This document shows, piece after piece, positions 42,463 to 52,933 of a DNA stretch of 64,000 nucleotides. The DNA lies in the NCBI GenBank assembly GCA_022264855.1, contig JABYQU010000004.1, forward strand, positions 806,001-870,000. Direction: 5' to 3'. Within the stretch, counting starts at the first letter, position 1; each line of letters starts with the position of its first letter. The position numbers were made by a program, and so were the translations under genes. Source of the DNA: Lenzites betulinus. Lineage: Eukaryota > Basidiomycota > Agaricomycetes > Polyporales > Polyporaceae. The notes beneath the pieces were generated by a model. It saw nothing but the letters and a program-made list of their open reading frames with translations. It ran no database searches and was not told the origin of the DNA.

Positions 42463-43567
42463 TCATTCCTCCATGTCGTCCTCCTCGTTCGGCTTCCAGC
42501 GGAGATTGCTCTCGTAGAACTCAATGAGCTGACAAGCGGTGAGTCAGGAGAATGCGGGATGGTGGCACAGGCGCAGTCGGCGCACCTTGTACGGCATCTT
42601 CTTCTTGCAAAGTTCTGACTTTTCCCTTCCATGGCCCTTGCCGCCCTTACTGGCAGATAGATACGCCCAGGTGAGCGCTGCCGGGAAGCGAAAGCACGGC
42701 GGAGAAATTAGACTCACAGTGTGAAATACACGAAGAGGTCGCCCGACTCCGTGCGCTCGACAGTGTCGATGCTCTCGACGAGGTGCTCCCAGGAGGTCGC
42801 ATCCTTCCACTTGCGCATATCGACATACGTGTCGTCATCCTCGTCCATTGCATCCGCGTTCGACTTGCGTTTCCCGTTCTTAGCGGCGGACCCCGTGCTC
42901 TTCCGCGGCTTCTTCTGCTTCGGCACTGGCTCGTCCTCGTCCTCGGACGCCTCGCGCGCCGACGCAGCCTTCGACGTGCGCCCGCGCTTCTTGGGGGCGG
43001 GCTCCTCGGCGTCAGAGTCCACGGTCTTCACCGAGGACTTGGACGGCTTCGGCGTCGGCTTGGGCTTGGGCTCAGACTTGCGCGGGTTCTTCTTGTTCTT
43101 CTTCCAGAACTCGTTGATGAGCACCTTTGCGCCTCTGCAGCTCGCGTTGAGTGACGCGTCCACGCGCACGCGTGCAGTGGCGTGTGGCACTTACTGCGCG
43201 TCGTTCTCGTCCACCCAGCTGTTGTGCTCCTCCCCGTAGTTCTTCCACTTCACGAGATAGCCCACCCGGCCCTGGAAACGCGTGCAGACGCGGGGGTCAG
43301 TCGTCAGATCTTCTCAGAGGGCGCGCGCACGCGAAGGCGGGGACGGACCTCGGGGAACGCGCCGTGTTTCGCGTCTAGGATCGCCTCGATCTCGAACTCC
43401 TCCTCGTCCTCTTCGTCGTCCTCGCTGCCCTCTTCCGCGGCAGAGTCCTCTACGCGCGCCTTGGACGCGCTCTTGGACGCGGACGCAGACTGCTTTTTGG
43501 CAGACCGGGGGCGCTCGTTTTCGCTCTCAGAGGCAGAGTCGTCGCCCTTGGAGGTTACCCGTGGCAT
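42463..43567 (-). CDS. HP1: HP1-type chromodomain and chromoshadow protein
   Basis: Heterochromatin reader. Exon 1 (MPRVTSKGDDSASESENERP) is acidic and ends DEEEFEIEAILDAKHGAFPE, the first half of the chromodomain. The next exon supplies GRVGYLVKWKNYGEEHNSWV and DENDAQ, then GAKVLINEFWKKNKKNPRKS. The hinge is long and basic (PKPKPTPKPSKSSVKT, KKRGRTSKAASARE, KQKKPRKSTG). The chromoshadow domain is WKDATSWEHLVESIDTVERT, GDLFVYFTL / KGGKGHGREKSELCKKKMPY, and LIEFYESNLRWKPNEEDDME. Five exons, all joins in phase. It should bind H3K9-methylated nucleosomes and dimerise through the shadow domain. The first cage aromatic is Phe rather than Tyr. Confidence 0.93.
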
Positions 43568-43693
43568 TATGAACGGTACTGGGCGTGGTTGTGCGGCGGA
43601 GGGGGACGCGGTGTGGCGGACACAGAGGCACTCGACGAGCGACGCAGGCCTGGCGCAGGCTCACAGGCCCCGCATGCAGCGTGAGAACCGGCG

Positions 43694-43909
43694 TCACGCG
43701 CACGCAAACATCTGAAGCGCACGACGCGCCTTTTCTAGTTTGCGACTCTGCGCGTCCTCTGCGTATCCCACTGCCGAGCTAATCATGTTCCACCGCGCGT
43801 GCAAGACCGGATCCTTGACAATGAATGGACATGCGTGATTACCGTCCAGGTATCGGTTTAGGAGAAAGTCTGCGTCCGGGAACAGGCCGGGTTTCCGACC
43901 CATACTCAC
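43694..43909 (-). other. Possible gene fragment, unknown
   Basis: A 71-codon frame (MSMGRKPGLFPDADFLLNRY, VKDPVLHARWNMISSAVGYA) whose codons are moderately biased. The in-frame upstream stretch contains SPEKLKAVREWAAP, which faintly recalls the connection region of gypsy-type polyproteins but has no RT motifs near it. It may be a remnant exon of a decayed gene. Low certainty. Confidence 0.25.
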
Positions 43910-44391
43910 GTTTGGCGCCGCCCATTCCCGGACAGCTTTGAGCTTCTCAGGGCTGGGTGAATCCTGTTCTTATCCGGACAGTAATGCACGGCTACGTGTA
44001 TGCCTACTACTATTGAACCGTTGGAACCCGGGCATGCTTGGCGAGGTCACAAACGCGCCGATATGTACGGGCCCCAGTGTTTATGTTGAATCGCCACACT
44101 ACGTTATAAAACTTTTGAGAAATTCCTCCCACTCGTGCAAAATTGGGCGCCCACCGTCTTGTTGGTTTCGAGTCGGTGATTTACGAGATAACCGAACGTT
44201 GAAGTCAGGGAACTTGCAAGACACGCTGGGTGCAGTACCATCTCCTGCTAGTCGCGCAGGGTCTCGTAAAGGGTTTGAGTCCGAGAGTAATACATTACAA
44301 AATCAGAGCGCGCGCGCGCGCGGAGAAACAGACCGGGATAATTGCACATGGACGACATACAACCCATCCCGCACGAGTCCGCACGACGGAA

Positions 44392-45102
44392 TCACTCGCC
44401 GCCCCGCCGGCGAGATGGACTGGCGCTGCGACCCCGTCCCTCCCGACCCCGCCCCTTCTTCGGCCCTGCCGGCGGCGGTCTAACGAATGCAAAGTCGCAC
44501 TGGATGGACTGCTCCAGTAACTGCGACCCTGACGCGCCATCGATGGCAGCCTGCGCCTCTGCCATCGTTTCGTACTCCACCAACGCATAGCCCTGTGCAT
44601 ATAGCGTGGGTGCCGACGCATGCACGGAGGTCACGACGGGCACGCACCTTGACATATCCCGTTCGCCTGTCCAGGTTGAGGTGGAGATTTTTGATCTCGC
44701 CAAACTCCGCAAACTTGTCCGTGACGTCCTCCTCAGTGGCCTCCTCGTGGACGCCGGTGACCATTACGATCCATCCTTCGACGGCTGCGGACGTGGGTCA
44801 GCATCCGCATCCGCAAGCGCGACCGGGTGGCGGGACGTACATCGGGCAGCACGGGTCTCGGAGGTGTGCGCGGAGTCGAGTCGGTCGAACACCTGCTCCG
44901 AGGTGACGGCGCTCTCGTTTCCTGGGGGCGATATGCGTATGTTCGAATGCTGCAGTCCGGAGATGGGACATACCTGCTGCGCTCTGGAAGCCCCTGCCTT
45001 TTCTTCTGACGACGCCGCCTGCGGAAAGATGATACATGAGTGCGCAGGGCGGGGACGCACGCGGGACTGACCGTCGTCGATGTTCATTCCATCGTCAGAC
45101 AT
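44392..45102 (-). CDS. Y14: RNA-binding protein Y14 (RBM8A), exon junction complex
   Basis: Core exon-junction protein that pairs with Mago and marks spliced mRNAs. Five exons in phase: [26 protein letters not shown] (matches the KGRGFGS block of Y14), [51 protein letters not shown] and [20 protein letters not shown]. The RRM carries the family's variant motifs ([20 protein letters not shown] as RNP1). The C-terminus is basic ([20 protein letters not shown]), like the RS tail of animal Y14. The N-terminal exons are read in a different frame from the long apparent open frame in that region, but only this choice restores the SVEGWI block. Family call firm; N-terminal splicing good. Confidence 0.93.
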
Positions 45103-45827
45103 GGTGGATGCTGGGAGGGGATGCGCGCAGGGCGCCGCGCGCGACGAGCTCGCCGACCGGGCGATGCCGCGACGGCCGGGGAGGCGCCGGGCAGGGTTTG
45201 GCAGGCCGCGCACCGCCCAAAAGCGGCCGGTGCGCAAGAGACCGTTATGTTTTGGGTGCGCCGCCCAGGCGCGGCCTGGGAAGCTGCTGACGATCTGAAC
45301 ATCACCCTCAGCGTCCGCGGGTGTCACACTTCCACGTATACGTATATCCCCGCAAAAATGCACGCGGCGCTTCTAGCTCATCCTGATACATTACCGGAAC
45401 CACCTGCCAGTGCCAAACAGCGGCCGCCTCCCAACACGCTCTTGACTCAGGACAGCACCCCGTTCCGTCGCCTGGGAATCTGACTCGACACGCCGTGCTT
45501 TATGTTACCGTTTCACACATCCCGACTCCTGCGTTAATCCGGCGGACGAGCGCGACCAGATCAGCCGCGTACCGTGCTAATGATGCGAGCCATGCTTCAT
45601 CAACTTTCCAAGTAAGCATTTTCTCCTCTCGTACCTTGGCATGCCCGTCCGTTTACGTACCGCCTGCTCCCCCCTTTCAGATCTTTGCAAGAGACCGTAA
45701 AAAAACACCTTTGTCCCACGCGGAACAGCCGCTGGCCTGCCCAAATAAAAGAGCAGCACCTCCGTCATAGGTGCTCGTAGCCCTCGTCGGTCATTTCGTG
45801 TTCACCCCTACTCTACTATTTCGCACT
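45103..45827. other. Intergenic between Y14 and MYND gene (divergent promoters)
   Basis: 725 bp holding the promoters of Y14 (leftward) and the MYND gene (rightward). A GC-rich part next to Y14 is followed by a more AT-rich part. No supported frame. Confidence 0.4.
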
Positions 45828-46550
45828 ATGAACACGTCGCTCATTAACCACCCCTGCATCATCTGCTGTCGGTCCACCTCCATGTGGTGCAGCCGCTGCC
45901 AAAATGCCTGGTACTGCACACCCGAGCACCTCCAAAGCGTGAGCCGCCACGTTTCTCGCCTCGCCGCCCGCCTTGGCTGATCCCGATTTCAGGACTGGCC
46001 TCGCCATCGTCGCGAGTGCGTGCCGATTAACACCCAACAGTCGCACTACCCGGACACGATTCCGATGCCTCCTCCGGCCCAGGTGGAGCTCGTCCCTGTC
46101 ATTGCACTGCTCTTCATGCCCCATGAAGGTACTCCATCAGCTGACGTTCTTTGGTAATGCCCCTTGTCTGACCCATCCGTCCGCCCAGAGCGGTCGCGTG
46201 TAATCACCGTGCAGTGCCGTCCCCAGGGCACTGTGTCCCAGGGGATATGCCCCTCTCCGCTCTTACAAGAGTTCTTCCCTGAGAGCATGCCGAACACCAT
46301 CATCCTGACGCAAGGCCTGAACGGCGAGCCGCTGCGCTTCCCGCTGCACATTTGGTACTGCCCGACATCGCTACAGCGCGGCTCGCCCATAAACCGTGCG
46401 ATCTATCGCATAACCAACGGACACGCGTCAAAACCGTGGTGCGGTCCGGTCGTCGTACTCAAGTTCAACGGATCTCGACGCCAAGGCTACACCGATGCGG
46501 GGTCCAATGACCTTCCCGCCCTCTCGGCATACTTCCTTGCTTACACGTAG
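45828..46550 (+). CDS. MYND zinc-finger protein
   Basis: Starts MNTSLINHPCIICCRST. The MYND finger is complete across the first intron: CIICC..WCSRCQNAWYCTPEHLQS then DWPRHRREC (Cys pairs, then His and Cys). After it come MPPPAQVELVPVIALLFMPH and a second part, RVITVQCRPQGTVSQGICPS, QEFFPESMPNTIILTQGLNG and PINRAIYRITNGHASKPWCG, ending LSAYFLAYT. Three exons, about 200 aa. MYND fingers mediate protein-protein contacts; in agaricomycetes short MYND proteins form large families of unknown role. No SET domain is present, so it is not a methyltransferase. Confidence 0.88.
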
Positions 46551-48342
46551 CGCGCGTTCCTGGCTCATCTATTACTACCCCTGGCTGTGTAGCCTCCCGA
46601 AAAGAGCCGCGTCGTACATAGTGTTTATATCCCCCGCTCGCTAATATTCCCCGAGACTTCGGTCTCCCGTCTGTCCTTACTTGCGTCCCTTATCTGTACT
46701 GGACTGTTGTAGACTCTCGTGCGGTCGTGCTGTACCCGTTGCTTTGCTTAGACTTGCAAATTGACTCTCTTCTTTGCTCTCACTGATGCCTGCCAGCATG
46801 CACTCGCGACAAACGCTGGATGCCAGTATGCCTCCGAGGACCACGCTGTCATGGACAGATCTGTGACGCGATCGAGATCTTGCACAAGGTACCTGGACGA
46901 AGAGAATTCTGGAAGCTCCGGCCTACTCTAATCACAGCGTGGCGCTTCGCGGAGGCTTCTCAGCGTGGAACAGACTCGTAAGCGCACCTGTGGATGAAGT
47001 TAAGCCTCCAAGATGTGCGAGGGACAGCCGCGCTGTGGGACATTCCCGGCGTTCGGGGACCATCTCCGCCCACCATCTGGACATCTGTCGATGCCCACGA
47101 GGCTCTCGTACGCCGGGCCTTCTTGCGGATCTCTGGAGCATCCTCGCGGCAGCGTCAGCTCCGAGTCGGGCCCTTACGTGCAGCGGCCTCCGAGTGCCGG
47201 AGGGTGGGCCGAGGCGTCGTGTGCCCCCGCGCGGGTTGCTGTGGGCAATTCACCGCTGGCTTCGTGTGTGATATAGACGTCTGCTGAACCGTGCAGCCCG
47301 CTATCGTGCACACCGATGTCCGGCTTGTTCACAGCGTACCCACCTCAGGGGGTCGAGGCCGGGTGCACTATGGTCTATTATCAACGCGCGCTGTGGGCTG
47401 CTATTGGGCCCGGACGAAGCAGGTGCTAGGCTACGGCGGCCTCTCAGTGCGGTTTGTCGACAGCACGTACGTAGTCGTCAGCGTCCAGCCCCCAAAGGCC
47501 AGGATGAGGCGAGTTGCCTAAAAAGACATTTAGACTTTCCCATCCCCTTTTCCTACGAGCGGGCCTCCCTTGTCCGGGCAACATACGGTGACGCTTCGAT
47601 CACTGCTTGCTACTGGAGCTGGAATGGACGGTAATGACATATTTGTCAGCTCTGCGGGGCGTAGCCTAAGTTGTGTCAATACAGAGACTAGTGGCCCGCG
47701 GCAGTTGTATCATTATGATATGCGCTTGCCCCGCGCCCAGATGCTCGCACGAGCATGTGGATTGGCGGCTTCCTGAGTTCACCTGAAACGCTACGCTGAC
47801 GAGCTGCCTGGACCCTCTCGCCTGCCTGGCTTCAGTGGCTCAGACAGACCAAGAACGTCTAGCGGATAGTGCATGTGCTTTGCCAGGCACAGCCCGTTCT
47901 GATCCTATGCGAAGCGGAGTCTGTGCCTCCAATTGAACAGGCTTCTTTGCAGAGTTCTGACCATGAACTCACCTGGACCCATGCCGGCGCCCGCCCGACA
48001 ATAGTAAGATGTGAATCTCGATGGACCGCGGGACCGTTTGGCTTCCAATAAGTAGGGTGTATTCTGCACAAAGTTCGCCGAAGGTACATGAGTCAGAGGT
48101 GACGTCTCGACTCGCGGTGCTGCCGCCACATCAGTGCGTAATCAGCAAGTCAAAGAGCGGCTAGACGTTGGGCGTAATGCACGTCCAAAGATGGGCTCTG
48201 GAGTGTTGTTACACATACATGAGTCGGACCGACCACCTCAAGTCCTGAGTTCACGGATGTGGGTCTCAGCGCCGGGCCCTGAAGCTGGAGGCCCCAGGCG
48301 CCGAACGCACAGCCAAACCAGTCTCCCGAGCGACTGCCGATG
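46551..48342. other. Gene-poor region, possibly decayed coding sequence
   Basis: Frames of 70-110 codons between 46780 and 47640 on the plus strand partly look protein-like (for example AVREF-free text such as EFWKLRPTLITAWRFAEASQ near 46905, and GTAALWDIPGVRGPSPPTIW near 47025), but stops and frame changes break them and I can build no spliced chain. Perhaps a dead gene. Nothing seen in 47800-48340. Confidence 0.35.
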
Positions 48343-49017
48343 CTACTCTTGATCACTCGACTCCCCGTCTTCGTCTCCGTCGCCCTGGTCCTCTTCCTCT
48401 TCATCTCCGTCGTTCTCGTCGTGTTCTTCGTCTTCATCTTCGTCTACAGTCTGATCGGGCGGGGGCGGGGGCTGCGCCGGCGGGTGGTTAGAGGTTGTGC
48501 CGCTCGCCATCTTGCGGGCCTGTGCAGCCTTTTCGGCTTCCTCCCGTGCCTGGTCGACGGGGAACAGCAGTTCGAGCGCGAGATCTCGCCAGCGCAGCGA
48601 CCCATTGACGCCGCCACCGCCGTATCCCATGTCTTCGAACAGGGCGCGCGAGGCTGGATCGTATGGCCGCCGGGGTAGCGATGCCGGATGCTTGATACTC
48701 AACGGGTTACCATATGGATAGGATGGATGCACCTGGGAAGGAAGGACTGATGCATTGTGAGCGAGGTTCATAACCCCGAGGCAGTGGCGTAACAGACCTT
48801 CCGATTCCTCAGGATTCGGTGGGCGCATGTGCGGCACGACATCGACGTCTGTCGGTTAATGGTCAGAAGCGACCTGGCCCATGTGGCGACGGAGCTGCGT
48901 ACCGTCCACAGACAAGTCGCCATCGAGGTAGTCCGGGGTACCGATGGTGTCCAGTACCTCGATGTCGTGGCGCGTCATGTGCAAGTAGCAGAATGTGAGG
49001 TCCTGCTCAAGACACAT
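48343..49017 (-). CDS. Hypothetical protein with acidic C-terminus
   Basis: Two exons are visible. The upstream one reads MCLEQDLTFCYLHMTRHDIE and VLDTIGTPDYLDGDLSVD. An intron of about 55 bp starting gtacgc leads in phase to DVDVVPHMRPPNPEESEGLL, RHCLGVMNLAHNASVLPSQV, YGNPLSIKHPASLPRRPYDP and LRWRDLALELLFPVDQAREE. The tail is Pro-rich then highly acidic (EDEDEEHDENDGDEEEEDQG). The Met at 49017 is only the first seen in this exon; more 5' exons are possible. Family not recognised; the acidic tail suggests a nuclear or chaperone-like role, which is only a guess. Confidence 0.55.
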
Positions 49018-49579
49018 CAGTACCTCAATCTGTGCCGCAGAAAGATGAAGTATCAGACAGTCATGTCGGACGTCCGTATGTCCGAGTGTCTGCGAGGATC
49101 ACGGCGGGGCCACTATACACTGCCCACCAGTCAACCAAGCAGAACTCATACCAAGAACAACCACCACCACAAGCGCCTGAACGTCAATCAAGCGGCATCT
49201 AAAAACGGTACCCACCCGGAGCGCTGTGGTTGTGACTCCGACAAAGGAATGTTCGTTGTTGTTGAATCTCCGCTTCAACGCCTGCATGCCATCCTGGACT
49301 CACAAGCACCTCTGTGCATTCTTGCTCTCGTTCTGCAGAACCTGTTGCATGCACCTGAGCTGACAAAGTAAGTTAAGTCCGAGCAGATAGGCAACCGGAA
49401 TCGTCGGAACCGTGCACACTTCGAAGATGTCCAACATGAGGAGACAGACGGCTTGATGTTTCTTCCCCTCTTCTCCGTCTCTAATTCCCCCTGCGCAGTA
49501 GAGGCCCTTCTGACGTATCGCAGCTTTTACGGTTCTACAGACGACCCAGGCGTCAACACAGTCCGTTCAATTCCGAACT
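49018..49579. other. Intergenic between divergent genes
   Basis: Upstream side of both the acidic hypothetical gene and the TFIIIC-like gene. The open frames here are unbiased. May hold additional 5' exons of the leftward gene. Confidence 0.35.
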
Positions 49580-52500
49580 ATGGCGGAAGTGGCGGCTATC
49601 ACGGCCTTGAGTCTACCGTCGGTATCAATCTCACCGTCCGTCAACGGTTTGCAATTCTCAGAGGACGGCCAGGCAGTTCTTTTGACAAAATATGCCGTAT
49701 ACATCCTGGTACGCGTCCCCTCCACTCATCAGTGCTTCCTGATTAATGCCTTCTCAGACTCCTGACGCCGGTGTCAATGTCGAGCTGTCCTCAGTCATGA
49801 AGCAGACACTTGAGGCTACATCCTTGTCGCACGGCACACGACCACTAGGTTGGATGAGGACCTTGGTTGAGTTTGATCGGTCTCTTGCGCATCCATGGCC
49901 GGCCGATTGCCAAGGTAGGTAGCGTACTTCCCCCGGAACAGCTGCCGGCATGTTCTCAACCGCCCAGACTGGGGTAGCGTCTGTCTAGGCTCTCTGGACC
50001 CTTCTCTGAATGCTCTGGCACTGTCTCCAAGCAGTCTTACGTCTAATTCGGGGTGCGAGATACCGCCTGTTAATCTCAGTTCAGGACTGAGACGGGAGGG
50101 TTTCTGTGTCGGCGCGCAGCTGTGTCCTTGCCCTGCTAAACTCCAATATGGAGCTAACCATATGGGGTGCCTCACATAACTTTCTCACCGGAAAGTTGCT
50201 TAGGGTATGCGCGCGCACGTCTCCTCTAGACACCGGCGCATTGACACACCTTGCTGACAGCTGCAGGACGTTACGACCGTTCTGAAAGCTGCTGCGGAGG
50301 AGAACTGCAGTTCGGCGTTGTTACAGACACTGCGAGCTCAATCTACGTGTACGTGAGCACGAACAGCTTTGGCTGATATGGTGATGGCCGCTGAATTTAG
50401 CACCGTCGCAGGCATCGAATGGTCACTACAGCCTGATTGGGGTCTCACGCCTGCTCCATCCGTTGACGCGTCTCTACTGGCGGTGGGCAATCGTGCCGGC
50501 TCCGTTACCTTTCTGAGGTGAGCGTTCTCCTAGGAACCCATCGGTAACCTGATTTCGAGCATTCGTTAGGTTCGACGCGGCCGCGCAACAGCTCGCCAAC
50601 GTGAACAGAGCCGCCGTCTCTGACAGATGGATAAGCCATCTCGCATGGTCTGCGTGGGCAGAATGTCGTGACGGCGCTCGTGAGTGTTATCCTACCCGCG
50701 GCGCACAATAGGCCTGAAGACCGAGTCTAGGCCAGGCGATGCTTGCATGCGGAGCCTCTGATGGCTCACTCTCTGTCCTGAGTGTCCGCCAGACCATCGC
50801 GTCGAAACCCTCTGCGTCAAATTTTTCGTCAGATCATGTATTGGAGCTATCAATATGCAGGCACGACGGCATAGTACACAAACCTGACGGCAGAGCTATA
50901 ACTGGCATGAAATGGGCGAACATCCCCGGCGGCATGGTGAGCTCCGTCACCTTGTATTTTCTGGACAAACATTTACGCGAGACGCGGCGGCAGCCTATTC
51001 TGATAGTGCACAAAGCTGGGACCTTGCATTTGCTGTCTATACCGTCGCCCGAGTCCATATGGTCGGGATCCAAGGTGCTTTTTCTGCGGACGCAACCGCG
51101 CTCCGTGGGTTCCTCGGCGCTCTGCCAAGCATCGGGTATCTGCTACATCCCCAATCTCGATATCTCTGTGCTCTCGCTCTCGGACGGATCTTTCCACGCC
51201 GTCTATTCAGTTTCTGTCGACCCGACCCTGGACCCGCCCGCCTCTACGACCGTGTCATCCGACGCGCTCTCCGGTGCCACCCGCTCCGTTTTTCTCCTAG
51301 CCGAATCAGAGAAGATGACCGCCAAAGATGTCGACCATGTTAACGGCATGACTACGTATGATGATAGCTCGACGTTCATGTGGACCTATGAGTATGTCAT
51401 CCCCCGATATCTGGTGGAGAGTCCTTGCTCACGTATTAATTGCTCAGAGCATCGCGCCCGACAGATTTCAGCTATAAACATGACGCTAGACATGTCAGCA
51501 CACTGGTAGTCGCGCCATTGTGGCAAGAGGACATCGACGAGCGGGTAATACAGGAGCTAGCGGAGCGCGTCGGTCATCCGGCATCTGGTATGGCCTCCCT
51601 TTTTCCGTGCATTCCGATATCGCTGACAGGATGGCGTCTGGTTAAAGGCTTCGGGGAAGCCCCCCTTGGTCGCCTGCGGTCGATTCTACTTCACCTGCGA
51701 GATCCGCAGAGAATAGCGCGCATACATGGACGGATTCTGGACGTACTACGTCATACAGCTTGCCATGAGCCCGCTCCACACGTCGTCATGCCAAAATATG
51801 TCGGCGATAGAACCACAGAGCTCTCCCGTGACATCGTTGACAGCTTGGCGAAACATCTTTTTGGATGGAAGTCTGTCCAATCGGATAAGATGCGCTATGC
51901 CGTCGCTATCTACTGCCATGTGCGTACAGGCTTCTGTGTCCAGCAAAGAAGTCAATTTTTGACTTTGCACAGAGTTGTTCCGCAGCGGCCGACGTCCAGC
52001 AACGTTTCGCGGACGCGGCGAATCACTTCGCCAGCAAACTCCGAGCGCACTTCCTCCTCACTGTGCTCCGACATCTATCGGCCGTCGGAGCTGTCTTGAA
52101 CAGTATGGCAACATACCAACTGTCGCGCACCATTGCTAATTTCGAATCCTCAGCGGGTGACATATACTTCGCACGCCGGACCATTCACATGGTCACCGTG
52201 CTCGACATGCCTCCGGCACTCCAGCAGGAAGCCGAAGAGCTGTCTACTCAATTGCTGCGTCTGACACACACTGAGAGCGCAGACGCGGACGTCCAAGACA
52301 ACCTTGAAGAGCTATGTCCGGCCTGTCATGCCCCAATCCCGCTTCAAGATGCAGACCGCGCGATCTGCTCCAACGGACATGTCTGGGGTCGGTCACCGTC
52401 CCCTCGCCGCTACCATTTGTCCACTCGCTCATCCGTTCCACAGCCAGATGCTGTATCACGTCGCTCCTCCTTGCGACGCCCAGGGCCCGAACGTGTGTGG

Positions 52501-52664
52501 GCTGCACGCGGAAGGCATTCCTCCCCGCGCGCACAGCGGGGACGCCGGTACATGACGCGGGCTGGCTTCCAAACTCCGCGCGCGGCAGCTGCGTCCTGCG
52601 AGATCTACTCGATGCGACGCGGCGGTGCTTGTTCTGCGGCAACAACTTCGTCACCCTCGTCTGA
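49580..52664 (+). CDS. TFIIIC 90-kDa-like subunit (GTF3C4 type)
   Basis: Subunit of the RNA polymerase III assembly factor that binds tRNA-gene promoters. Starts MAEVAAITALSLPSVSISPS, then NGLQFSEDGQAVLLTKYAVY. WD40-like blades follow: LTLWGASHNF-type text near 50150, CIEWSLQPDWGLTPAP-like text near 50420, VDASLLAVGNRAGSVTFLRF, LACGASDGSLSVLSVRQTIA, GMKWANIPGGM and DISVLSLSDGSFHAVYSV. A helical middle (HLFGWKSVQSDKMRYAVAIY, NHFASKLRAHFLLTVLRHLS) leads to the C-terminal zinc domain: CPACHAPIPLQDADRAICSN, GHVWGR, CVGCTRKAF and CLFCGNNFVTLV. That Cys/His pattern with ICSNGH is the zf-TFIIIC signature and is the main support. About ten exons, with the final ones in a different frame from neighbouring open frames. 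Confidence 0.85.
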
Positions 52665-52933
52665 TCGAACGATGCGGATCTGCCGTCCACGGTCCGCCTG
52701 CTTGTGCCACGACGTGCGCGAGCGCTCCCGGACACGCGTGCGCCGCGAGGACGTGCCCACAGGGACCCATGACGCGCGTGTGGACGCGCCATGCGTTCGG
52801 GGGGCGAGCGCGGACGACTCGCGCGGGCAACAGTCCACAGAACGCGTTGCATTGCCGCCTTAAGGCCTATTGCACAGTTTCCAGTACCACCCCATCTTTG
52901 ATATACAACCCCCGGCCGCGCGTTGTGCGCAGC

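Noticed and set aside
43694..43960. Gypsy-type polyprotein fragment (SPEKLKAVREWAAP)
   Set aside because: One short resemblance only; no RT, protease or integrase motif nearby.
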